A DNA stretch of 64,000 nt from the NCBI GenBank assembly GCA_002989075.1, contig PSQN01000015.1, positions 62,001-126,000 on the forward strand. Reading direction: 5' to 3'. The stretch is from Arthonia radiata. Its lineage: Eukaryota > Ascomycota > Arthoniomycetes > Arthoniales > Arthoniaceae. Below are positions 22,367 through 32,420 of this stretch, one piece after another (within the stretch, counting starts at the first letter, position 1; the number at the start of each line of letters is the position of its first letter). The position numbers were made by a program, and so were the translations under genes. The notes under the pieces are model-generated. The model did no database searches, had not been told where the DNA came from, and was given only the letters and a program-made list of their open reading frames with translations.

Positions 22367-24634
22367 TCAAATGGCATTACACTTCTTCACACCACCCTCA
22401 TGCCGTACCATCTTTGCTACTGCGCCGAACAGGCTGATCACCATCACACACGCTCCAAACGCAATGACCGCACACGAAGCGATGACCTCTTTCCTCAGCC
22501 AGAACTTGCCTTGCTTCGCCCCGCCCATCCTCGCTTCCCTCTTCTGCGCCCGCCTAATCAACGTAACATAACACAAAGGCGGTAGAATATACGCCAGCGC
22601 ACACGCACTCGTCGCACCGATCAGCTCAAACACAATTCCCAGATCGCATGTGAGCAACGCCATGAACGCAGCCGCACAGCACAACGCGGTCGTGAAGATC
22701 ACGTGGCGAGCCCAGCTGAAGCCCTCATGGCTAAACCAGAACGTCACCATGACCTCGCGACACACGAAGCATTCCAATGGAAGGGTCGTGATCATGTTGA
22801 GGCCGAAACAGAGGCGAGCGATGTTGACCATGAGGGTGTATGAGGGCGGCAGCTCGCTGTCGCTATCGCGGGAGCCGGAGGGTTTGAGGGGGGAGGGGAC
22901 GGTTGAGGTGGTGGGAAAGTTGTTGAGCACATTGCCGTCGGTCTTGTCGCCGAATGTCAGGAAGCCAGCGAGAGCCATGGTGAGGCATGCGAGCATGGAG
23001 ATGGAGGTTGAGTAGTGGGTGACGCGAGAGAAGCGGTCAAGGGTCGGCTTGCGGAGAGAGCCGTATATTAATAGGGAGTTGTGGTGGCAGACGAAGGCTA
23101 ATGGCAACAACCAAAATTAGCCTAGCCTACGAGCACAGCAAGAGCCACAAGACCTACCAAATGAGATGACACAGATGGCCTGGAAGATGCCTCCGTTGAT
23201 GAATAGTGATCCTTTCACGGCACCTTTTGCTTCTGCCGGCACGCGCGCACCTTGTGTTATTACAGTGATTATGATTATTAGCATGCTAACCAAAGCCAGC
23301 GTAGATGCTTTTGCGAGCTGAATTGAGCTTGACGTTAGTGCGGATCCAGTAGTCAAGCATCGTGTGCCAACGCGGCAAAGCAGACGTACCTTCGAAATAT
23401 CTCGATACAAGGACAGAGGGTATGAGACTCCCAATGTGACAATAAGGATGACGGCCCTGCGATCCGTGAAAAGCCACAGGAAGCGCGTGTCTCTGAAAGA
23501 AGGGAAGAACGCTGATATTACATGTGGTATGGTATCCCTGTGACTGTCGAATTAGTCTTAATTTTTATGGCCTTCAAGGATACCGATGGCCATACCCGAC
23601 GATGACGCAGAATGCAATCATGCCGCCAAAAGCACTGTCAGGACAGTCAGTCGTGCGTATGACGGTCATAGAGTCATCCGATACTCACAACAGCCATTGA
23701 GCTAAGGAGATAGCAATCAGACCAGACCTGCCAAAGCACTTCTGCATTGTCGCTTGAAACGAGTTGGCGCCGCTGAGTTTGGAGTTGATGACGATCAGAC
23801 GTATAGTCCAATCGACAATGATTGTCAGGCCAACAAGGAGCAAAACACCAGCGAGCAAGCCAGCTTGTCGTAGCGCATACGGTTGTCCGATGATGCCGGC
23901 GCCGCTGCAGGACGTGTCAGGACTCTTCTACTATGCGCACGCTTGTATCCAGACACGACTCACATGATGCTGTTGGCCATGTTCATGAACGCGCTCCAGG
24001 TCCCACTCTTGGGCCTCGCACTTTCCAGCAGACTTTCGGGCCGCCAGTCTCCATCTCCGCCCCACTGCTGCCCACTCGCAAGTGTAACACTGGGGGCCTC
24101 GATGTTTGTAAGAAGTGGCAGACGCTGCGCCCCGTGATGCGCGTGGCCATTGCTGTATAGACTATCTTCATCTTCATCTTCCGTGTCTGCGTTTCCATTG
24201 TAGAGCGGATCAAAGTCCTCCAGAAAGCTGATGCTGCCATGCGACCCGTGTGACCCATGTGAGCCGCCGCTCTCCACCGACAGGTTGCGTACATGGCCGT
24301 TAAAAAAAGACGAATCGACGGTCAACGACTGGTGGCGCGGTTGATCAACATCGAAGCGTACTCGATTGGAGGTTCGCGGTGTCTGGCGCGGCTGCGCGAA
24401 CGAGGACTGCCGACGCTCGTTGGGAGGTTTGGGGTGCTTGGAAATGAAAGAAGGACGTGCATCCCCATTTTGATGCGGAAAGTCGTAGGGCGGCGGCTGT
24501 GACGGCGGCGGAGTGGAGTGTCGAGGAGGAGAAGCTGATCTTATAAGAGAGTCGCGCTCGTTAGTGTCGAGAGGTGAGCTGATGGGGGAGAAGTCGTCTG
24601 GCTGTGGAACTGGGGACTCGATCATGTGGGCCAT
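22367..24634 (-). CDS. Vacuolar-type amino-acid transporter, AVT/SLC32-36-38 family
   Basis: The model has six exons, 24634-23964, 23904-23689, 23634-23596, 23537-23390, 23317-23158 and 23097-22367, all GT-AG and in phase, giving 654 aa. About 215 hydrophilic residues precede the membrane domain: Ser/Pro/Gly/His-rich, with an acidic DTEDEDEDS run. The membrane domain starts with the family signature NMANSIIGAGIIGQPYALRQAGL created by splicing exon 1 to exon 2, then about 10-11 helices. The family exports or imports neutral amino acids across the vacuolar membrane with protons. A long N-terminal tail is typical of Avt3/Avt4 and SLC38-like fungal members; the exact substrate and subgroup are uncertain. 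Confidence 0.9.
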
Positions 24635-25049
24635 ATCGATGGCATCTTGTGCTTAAAGGCTAACGAGCGGCTCGTTGGAGTGCTGCTGAACACACCACTC
24701 AACTAACTGATAGATCAAAGCTAGTATCAAGCGTAAAAATGGCAAGTCATTGAAGTGAAGGTACAAAGGAACGAAACCTCGTCACTCGTTCTCGCATGTG
24801 AACGGGCCTCCTTTCTCGCCACTGTTACTGCTCACTCTCTATACTTAGCAACAGCGTGTAAAGAACATCATCAGAGGATCAAGTAGGAATGCAACAGCGG
24901 CAAGCAAAGTTGTTTGAGATAGATTCAGTGTCGTCCTGATCATCGCTAGTCGAGACCTTTACCACCATCGATTCTGTTGCAGTGGTATCTTGTCGTTAAA
25001 CCTCCGTTCCCCGATTGATAACGCCGCCCATCGTCTCGGTCATGGTAAT
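24635..25049. other. Transporter promoter and CRZ1 3' flank
   Basis: No coding frame of interest and no repeat. It should hold the transporter's upstream region and the CRZ1 3' UTR. Confidence 0.5.
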
Positions 25050-27376
25050 CTACGTCCCCTGGTAACCTGAGGCCCACTGTGGTGCTTGCTGGCCCATCTG
25101 GGAATTTTGTTCCATCTGCTGACCCATGCTCGACTGATTCCAGCCGGGCGAGCCACCCATCACACTCGGATCAAAAGAACCATCATCATCGAAGTCAAGC
25201 TCACCACCGCTGCTAGCATCGTAGCTACTCCTGCCGCTTGCGCCAAAGTCATCAAAGTCACCATCATCAACGTCCAAGCCTCCCTGACCGCCCGTCGGAG
25301 GCATCGCGTCCCATTGTATACCGGCAAGAGCCGGATACTGGGCGAGCAGCGCCGCCGGTAGTGTCATGCCAGACATGTCCATCGGCGTGGTGTTGACACC
25401 GTAACTCATTGACGGAGGTTGCTGCATCCCCCCAGCTTGTTGCTGCTGATGCATCGCTTCCTGGTTCGCCTGCTCCATCATCGCCGCTCGCCGCTCTCGC
25501 GCTTCTTCCTCTAACAAAGGCTTTATACACGCTCTACCAGCCTCACTTCTGAAGTGCCTCCCCAGCGCATCCGCGCGTGCAAATCGGCGGCCACAGCCCC
25601 AGGGCGAAGCACTACTCAAGGTGCCTTTGCAGACAAATTTCTTTTCGCCTGAATGGAGGCCTTCGTGCCGCTTGCGATCATGCTGACGGGCAAAGGCCTT
25701 GCCACATACCGTACATACAAACGGTCGCTCGTCTGTGTGTGTGCGCAAATGGGAGCGCAGATTGTACGCGCGGGTAAATCGCTTTGGACACAGGCTGCAC
25801 TGGAACGTAGCGGGATGTTTCTGACCGCGCCCACGACCGCTATTCGTATCGTTTCCGGATGAAGGTAGACCACTAGATCCCAAAGGAACGCTTTGCTGTC
25901 GCTCTGGGTCGGCCAGACCGAGCATGTAGTCACGCTGTGCGGGAATGGATGGCGTTGATGATGCTCGATCACGTGGTTTCTGAACTCCGTTCGTGGGACC
26001 AGATGGTGAAGGCGAGCGAGATGAACGAGAGCCGGCGCTACCAGGATGTAGACCCAATGATGGCGCTCGCTGCCGTGCCGGAGTCGAGCTTCTAGACATG
26101 TTTGCTGATGAGTACGGATCTGAGATGGCGCGTCCACGTTGTCGACTTGGGCCTAGAAGACGTCAGCTGTCGTTTATGTTCCGTGATCATAGCACTTACT
26201 GCGCGAAGGCGGACTAAGAGCATCCACACCAGGTTCCTGCTTCATGCCCGGCTCATTGAAAGTGGTTTGGCGCTCCGGTGCGAATTGAATGCTAATCTGA
26301 GGTGTCTCCATATCATTGTTCGCACCACCCTCTGCTACACCAGCATTAAGCTGTGCGTTGCTTGGGAACTCCTCCATGCCTGGTACAGCCCCCTCAAACA
26401 TTTGCGGACCAGGATCGCTTGCGAGCATCCCAAACTGCTCACTTCCTTCAAATGAGAACCCCTGGTGAGGCGACATGTGTGGTGAAACGTGAGCGCTGTG
26501 GCCTGGGCTAGCATGCTGAGAATGGATCATGTTGGGGTCTGAAATGGAAAAGTCACCGAGTCCGCCCAGCGAGTCACTGACGAGAGAGGGATCTGCTTGG
26601 CTGCGCAGATTAGGCGACGTGCCGCTGAGTCCGTCAAAGGATTCTACAGCATCAACGAATGGGGAGTGATGCGAGGATAAGTCAGAATAGGCGTCAGCTG
26701 ACGGATTGCGCCGGTGCCCTTGAAAGGCGATACCTCCCCACTCACGCGCCGCCTGCCCTGGGGGAACCGCGGCGCTCGACGGGCTCAACGACTGACCACG
26801 GGAATGTGAGCCGTGATGCGTCGTGTGTGCCTGGTCGAATGGTTGTGACAGACTACCACTGTAAGGCCGAACTTGTTGAGCGTTCTGCACGGTATTGTAT
26901 GAGGTCTGCATGTTCTTCAGAATGCCATAGTCTTCGTCTTGTGACTGTATGTTTGGGTTTTGCGCATAGAAGTCTTGAAGTGCTTGGTTACTGTTGGCAT
27001 TGCTTGCATCGAGAAACTGGGGGTTGACGCTTGCGGATATGTCACTGTGCGGGCTCATGCCGTTTGGGTCGTTGTAGGCACCAATGAATGAAGAGCCCTG
27101 TGGATCGACGGAGTATTGACCATAAGACTGCTGCGCTTGCTCTGACGTGGAGTATGATGTTGGATATTCCTGAGTAAGAAAGTTGGCTTCAGAGAATGTG
27201 TGTTGTGGTCCTGGTGCATTCTGGACGTATGCGCCGGACTGTAGGAGCGTAGGATCTGCACCATGAGCGTGCGCTTGATTATTGAAGCCTGCTTGGCTCG
27301 ATGGCGAATGCGAGCGACTGAGGGAAGGTCCAAAGTGCCCGTTGGAAGGAGAACGACCGCGTTGTTGGCTATCCAT
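25050..27376 (-). CDS. CRZ1: Calcineurin-responsive C2H2 transcription factor Crz1/CrzA
   Basis: The model has two exons, 27376-26200 and 26152-25050, giving 759 aa. The frame is open 5' to a GTG at 27475, but the first ATG ([11 protein letters not shown]) matches the N-terminus known for CrzA proteins. A long Gln/Ser/Pro-rich region carries a PxIxIT-type calcineurin docking motif, PQISIQ, near the end of exon 1. C2H2 fingers follow: [38 protein letters not shown], and a divergent third finger interrupted by an insertion ([20 protein letters not shown]). The tail is acidic. In the family, calcineurin dephosphorylates Crz1 when cytosolic calcium rises and the protein enters the nucleus to activate ion-homeostasis and wall genes. 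PalA/Rim20 lies directly upstream on the same strand. Confidence 0.94.
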
Positions 27377-28158
27377 CGTGTTGCAAAGCGGAGAGAGCCT
27401 TTTCTGGGGCGAAGGACGAGAGACGGAGGGCGGTCCGAGAGGGCGCGATATGGGAATCGAAGAGCGCGCTGCCACACCGCGTCAAAAAGAGCAGGATCTC
27501 CGACGGAGTGCAGGCAAGGTGCGTGGTCAAATCTGAGGCCTCATCTGAGCTGAAGGTCGAATGAAAGGCGGCTGTTTCAGGATAAGAGGAGGCCTGATCG
27601 CGCTACAACCAAGGGTTGACGGGTCAGAGCCAGGCTGCGCGAATGTCCGAGTGTATTTGGGTCAGAGTTCCAGATGATAAAGACGTTGCGGGATCTGGTC
27701 GCAGTGTCGCTGAGAGGTAGAGCTGTTGCGATGGAGATAATCAAGGCCGGTGTTGCTCTGCGGGTTGAAAAGGCGCTTGCCCAGTTGTTGCTAGCGGCTG
27801 CCGCCTCTAACTGAAACCGTGCGGTTAAGGGACTTGCTGTTTCTGGTAATATACTGAGATCGAGTGTATAGAGCAATATTGATCAGATTCAAGCCAGTTC
27901 GACTAACAACAGAGATGTACGAGAGATGGGCATCACTCTGGTCTTCAGGGCAAAGATTCGTATACAAGAATAGGAAGAGCAATTCGAAACCCCCTTGACG
28001 AGAAGGGCAAACGGTTCGGCAAGTTCGGTGGCTGTGACCTTGCACAGCCCTTCTACCATCCATCAGGCTACCGTCACACTTCTGTACATCATCCATATCT
28101 CCAATAACGTCAAGCAAAGAACCACTTCCCCATCGGCGTGTCTTCATACGCTTGATAG
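27377..28158. other. CRZ1 5' region and PalA 3' flank
   Basis: About 780 bp between two minus-strand genes. It should contain the CRZ1 promoter and 5' leader. Open frames here have no domain support. Nothing else seen. Confidence 0.5.
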
Positions 28159-30762
28159 CTAGCCGAATCTCATTCCTCTGCTAGGATCCCAACGCGCATC
28201 TACCCCAGCGCCTGCTACCCCATTCGGCTGCTGGTCGAGAGACTGTCGACTTCCAAAGCTGATCCCTTTCTCTGGCGACCACACGCCTACCCCAGGCGCA
28301 TCCGGGGACACTCTCTCTGTTTCCGGGTCTTTCACAGTGATGGAGCCTGCTGGTTTCATTGGTTTCGGTGCAGTGAGTGGCAGCTCCGTGGGTGGTTGCC
28401 GCTCTACGTAGGCGTGCTGCTGGTTACTGGTATGCGCGCGTGCTGGTCGTTGCGGCGACCGCTGATCCTGTGTTGAATTCATCTGAGACGAGTGCATGTT
28501 CAAGCTTGACATGGGCAGAGCATTTACAATGTCCGATTCAAGTTGGGTTGCTTCTCCACGGCGAGCGTATCCGAACGCGCGACAATCGTCTCGAAATTTG
28601 TTGACGATCGGAGCCAGATCATTGTAAAACTTCCTCCCCACATCGAGATTTTGAATGATCTCTTTATAGGCGAAGTATGCGCTCTCTAGTCGCTGGAGCG
28701 CTTGCTCTCTCTCTCTTGTGGAAGTGTCGCCACGTCGAGCAGTTGTGAAGGTGGCGTTCGCCTCCGTCAACTGCGACAACAGATGCTGTTGCTCTTGACC
28801 TTCTTCTCGCGGTAATGTTTTGTCCGCATCGTAGCGCTCCAGGCGGCGGTCAAAGAAAGCCTCGAACTGCATCGCTTCTAATCTTTGCATTGGATTTTGC
28901 CGCTCGAGTCGCGACGCTTCTTTGATGATGTCCGGATTGACGTCATCTGCTTGAGCCTTGGATCTGAGAGACTCGATTTTGTGCTTGCGTCGTGTCTGTA
29001 ATCGATTCAGGCGATTGAGAGTCTCGCGAACTTTGACGACCTCTCTTTCCACTTTGTTATCGAGTTTCGAGCGCCGGCTGCTTGGCACAAAATCCTCCAG
29101 GTCCCGATCAGTCCCATTCAGCAGCTGTATCAAGGCCTCGTTTGAATGCATTTTCTCCAACACGGCTCGATCACTAGACTCGGCGGCCTTGAAGTAGCCT
29201 TCCACGTCGCCAATCTGGCTGTAGAGGGCGTTCGCAGATTCTCTTGAAGATACTCTTCCCCAACGGTCTGTGCCGTATTTTTTGCGCGCCATCTCGTCTT
29301 CAGCGGCCTCCGCCTGTAGGATATTTCTGCCTTCTTGAAATGTCGCTGAATCACTGTTGCGCAGCTTGTTGATGTCATCAACAGTGCGCGCAAGCCGGCG
29401 CGGACCGTTGTGATGCCGCACTTCTTCTGCGTGAGCGCTCAGACCTGGTGGCAGACCCAAGGGCTTCTCTATAGCCTGCAAAGACCCAGGTAAGTTGAGT
29501 GACTTAAGCGTATCATGGACTCGGGCGTTCAGACGCTCGAGCTCGTCAATGATGTTGCTGATCTTTTGATCCCGGCGACTACCGTACATGCTTGCAGCTA
29601 CATGGACCGAATACGGTACCAGCTTTGCGAACAGCGGCTTGCCTAGCACACCCTCCTCGCCCATGCATGAGACGGGATCGGCCAAACCTTTGGTGATGTT
29701 GGGCTTGACCATGCTTGCTCGTTCCAAAGTCTGCAGTTCGGACTTTGTTGGCACGGAATGCAGGTAGATCATATCGTTGTCTTTCTCGGCTCGCTTCAGA
29801 TCATCTTGAACTTTGACCTTCAGGCCATTCAGATCGCCAGTGACAGCCTTGTTGACGTAGCGACCCTCTTTCAAGCCTTCGCTTGCACACGTTAAGCTAT
29901 CTCGAAGACGAGCGACCTCTTCACCGTATTTGCGTTTCTCCAGACAATCGCATGCAGCGCGAAATTGTGCGGCTGCTGCAAAGTGATGATGCTTGGCGGA
30001 CATGTGATGTATCCATTCAGAACTGATTGTCTCTGACTTGACACCCCAATCCGCCGCAACTTGGTACAAGTCAGAGACTTTGGCAGCCAGCTTAGCAATA
30101 ACGGCATCTTTCATATTGTCCTTCACTGCCTTTTGCCAAAAGCACTCTTGAGCTTGAGCGAGCATAAGCTGCTCCAAACATTCCAATGTCGGAGGGTCCA
30201 TGTCGTCTGGCGCTGTTGACTGCATATCAGGGATGACTTCGCACTTGAGATGTGACCACACGCCAGCCGAAAGGCAGAAATAGTTGGCGGCATTTTTGAG
30301 ACCGTCTATGGTTGATCGATTTGACGTAGCGGCGATTTGACAATACAATGCCGCCTGATTGAAAAGCACGTTTGCCAGCTCGAACTTCAGGTTGTTCTGA
30401 GATAATGCTGCGTTGGTCTTGTAGCCAAGCGAGGAGTACCATGTGAAGTCGGCTCCGATGTCGATGGGAAACTTGGTCCCCAGCCATACTAACTGAGCGG
30501 CGTACGTCTGGATCCTCTTTATGCCTCCCGCATGAGGCTCTAGCACCGTCACTGCATCCGTTCGCAGCCGTTCGATCACGTCGAGATCGTGGGCAAACAT
30601 ATCTGGATGCTGGTCATATTTGGTAGATATGTATTGCTTGATGGCAGCAGAAAGCGAAACGGCGTGGGTGCGTCGGAAGTCGATGTTCAAGATGTTACTA
30701 GATGTTTGAAGATCAGTGTGGAGAACGACATCCAATTTCAACTTTACGTACGAAGCGGCCAT
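28159..30762 (-). CDS. palA: BRO1-domain pH-signalling protein PalA/Rim20
   Basis: A single exon encodes 867 aa from an ATG at 30762. The BRO1 domain spans about residues 5-380 (FRRTHAVSLSAAIKQYISTKYDQHP, then NVLFNQAALYCQIA, and a YGEEVARLRDSL segment). A coiled V-domain follows to about 730, and then a Pro/Gln-rich tail ends in GVGVWSPEKGISFG-type sequence. The segment between the BRO1 domain and the first third (PALIN-like SSNILNIDFRRTH) is typical of PalA rather than Bro1/Vps31. Family role: binds ESCRT-III Vps32 and the YPx(n)L motifs of PacC/Rim101, bringing the transcription factor to the PalB/Rim13 protease at alkaline pH. The neighbouring Crz1 gene acts in calcium and alkaline stress. 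Confidence 0.92.
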   Translation of the reverse strand: MAASYVKLKLDVVLHTDLQTSSNILNIDFRRTHAVSLSAAIKQYISTKYDQHPDMFAHDLDVIERLRTDAVTVLEPHAGGIKRIQTYAAQLVWLGTKFPIDIGADFTWYSSLGYKTNAALSQNNLKFELANVLFNQAALYCQIAATSNRSTIDGLKNAANYFCLSAGVWSHLKCEVIPDMQSTAPDDMDPPTLECLEQLMLAQAQECFWQKAVKDNMKDAVIAKLAAKVSDLYQVAADWGVKSETISSEWIHHMSAKHHHFAAAAQFRAACDCLEKRKYGEEVARLRDSLTCASEGLKEGRYVNKAVTGDLNGLKVKVQDDLKRAEKDNDMIYLHSVPTKSELQTLERASMVKPNITKGLADPVSCMGEEGVLGKPLFAKLVPYSVHVAASMYGSRRDQKISNIIDELERLNARVHDTLKSLNLPGSLQAIEKPLGLPPGLSAHAEEVRHHNGPRRLARTVDDINKLRNSDSATFQEGRNILQAEAAEDEMARKKYGTDRWGRVSSRESANALYSQIGDVEGYFKAAESSDRAVLEKMHSNEALIQLLNGTDRDLEDFVPSSRRSKLDNKVEREVVKVRETLNRLNRLQTRRKHKIESLRSKAQADDVNPDIIKEASRLERQNPMQRLEAMQFEAFFDRRLERYDADKTLPREEGQEQQHLLSQLTEANATFTTARRGDTSTREREQALQRLESAYFAYKEIIQNLDVGRKFYNDLAPIVNKFRDDCRAFGYARRGEATQLESDIVNALPMSSLNMHSSQMNSTQDQRSPQRPARAHTSNQQHAYVERQPPTELPLTAPKPMKPAGSITVKDPETERVSPDAPGVGVWSPEKGISFGSRQSLDQQPNGVAGAGVDARWDPSRGMRFG

Positions 30763-31437
30763 AATGCTTGTGAATGATGCACTTGTGTAGACTCAATTGT
30801 TCCTGGGGAGATGTTGAAAAGAGCGATGACGAGGCAGCAGCCGAACCACAGCATATGTATTCGTCTGCAGCACTCATGGGCATTCACAGAGGTCACTTCG
30901 CAATGCAGAAGGTGGTTTCGCGCGGCGAGAGTCGAAAAGTGGCGTTTGAGCTACGACGGGTCAAGCCTCATGAGGGGCCGGGATTCCTGTGAAGTTCAGA
31001 AGGGAGGCTTTTGTGTCGAAGAACACATGCAAGTCAAGTAAGATCACATTATGCGACGCGGTTCGATTCGGAGATCGCGTTACGTCAGTCGTTATATTAA
31101 ACAGCGTGCGTGTCTTGGCGTTCAGGATAAGGCTAGAAAACCCTGCCGGTACCTAGGAAGGTACGGAGTATGATACATGTCAGGATAGACTGCCGCTCAC
31201 ATGGGGAGCTTTCGGCCCCGCAGGTTGTCTTGTGAATAACCTTTTAGGGGGCTTGCTGGGGTCCAGACTTAGATAAGAAGCCCCAGGCCGAAACGCCCCC
31301 AGTTGCGCGGCAACCTATCCTGACATGTACAATAGCCAAATTAGGTACTGCCACGCCGACTTCACCTCGAGAATTGACTTCACGTTGAATCGACGCGTCC
31401 TCAAATCCTCCCCTCGCCTGTCCATACAGTGAAACAA
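30763..31437. other. Divergent promoter between PalA and PQ-loop genes
   Basis: A 675-bp head-to-head intergenic region. Its right half contains a 152-bp inverted-repeat element (31176-31327). The remaining sequence has no coding support. Confidence 0.6.
31176..31327. mobile_element. MITE-like element, TA-flanked, long imperfect inverted repeats
   Basis: The left end starts CATGTCAGGATAG and the right end reads CTATCCTGACATG, an exact 13-bp inverted match. The similarity continues inward: 34 of 42 bases match without gaps (31176-31217 against the complement of 31286-31327), including TGCCGC and TTTCGGCC. The element is bordered on both sides by TA (31174-31175 and 31328-31329), the expected target duplication for Tc1/mariner-type DNA transposons. 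At 152 bp it has no coding capacity, so it would be a non-autonomous (MITE) copy moved by an element elsewhere. It lies 110 bp upstream of the PQ-loop start codon. No second copy was found in this window. Confidence 0.75.
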
Positions 31438-32420
31438 ATGAGTCTCACGGCAAATGAAGCCTTAAGTGGTATTCTCGGTTCCATTTCACTCACAGCTTGG
31501 GTCTTTTTGCTCGTATGCTTTTCTCTCCTCGTGGCACTCAACCGTACTAACTCAGGTATCAGCTTCCCCAACTGTCTGAGAACTATACCAATGGTTCTGG
31601 CGAGGGCATATCAATCTTATTCCTCTTCATCTGGGCACTTGGGGACGTTTTGAACCTCGCCGGGGCACTATGGGCCGGACTTGTCCCCACAGTTATTGCA
31701 CTGGCGGTTTACTTCTGCCTGAGCGACTCACTCCTCATCATCCAATGCCTCTATTACCGTTATCGGTCTCAATCTGGCAAGAGCGTTGACTCGGACGGTT
31801 ATACTTCAGTCGTCAGGCAGTCCATCACATCCCAGCCTCGCGAAGCGACCGTTGAGTCGGACGACGAACAACAGCCGCTGTTGGACAGACAAGACAGCCA
31901 TTGCTCGTACACATCGATTGGACTCCCGGGATCACATATTCGAAAACATTCCAACTCGAACAGCATGGCCGCTACAAATCAGGATAGTCACGCTTCTTAC
32001 CTTCGAGCCTCGCTTGTGAATACAGCTTGCGTGCTGGCAGTAATTGCTGTTGGCATTCTGGCGTGGTTCACCTGCTACAAGGCCGGCGTGTGGACGCCAG
32101 TACCACCGCCGCAAGACAACAAAACAGATGAGGATGCCACTCCCATGGGTGCTGAAATTCTCGGCTACGCTAGCGCAGCACTCTATCTCGGTGCCCGCAT
32201 CCCCCAGATCGTGAAAAACTTCAAGTTGAACTCTACAGAGGGCTTGTCGCTGCTATTCTTTCTGCTCAGCCTCCTCGGCAATGCTTCATACGGTGCTGGA
32301 ATACTTGCACATTCTGTAAACAAGCAGTATGTCGTGACAAACATCCCGTGGCTGATTGGCAGCTTGGGTACTATGGTTGAGGACGTTGTGATCTTCTTGC
32401 AATTCCGGATCTATCGCTGA
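31438..32420 (+). CDS. PQ-loop vacuolar basic amino-acid transporter, Ypq1/Rtc2 type
   Basis: The model has two exons, 31438-31512 and 31563-32420, giving 310 aa. The splice (acceptor ATCAG at 31562) restores the first PQ-loop VFLLLPQLSENY; the second PQ-loop is ARIPQIVKNFKLNSTEGLS. Seven helices are expected in two three-helix bundles; the central loop (about residues 105-185) is Ser/Asp-rich. The yeast homologues Ypq1-3 and the mammalian PQLC2 move lysine and arginine across the vacuolar or lysosomal membrane. An earlier in-frame GTG (31429) is not used as the start. Its 3' end overlaps the last exon of the convergent giant gene by 10 bp in my model. Confidence 0.9.

Noticed and set aside
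22106-22585. 159-codon plus-strand frame overlapping the transporter
   Set aside because: Shadow of the antisense transporter exon.
27377-27475. 33-codon N-terminal extension of Crz1
   Set aside because: It begins with GTG, not ATG; the first ATG matches known family N-termini.
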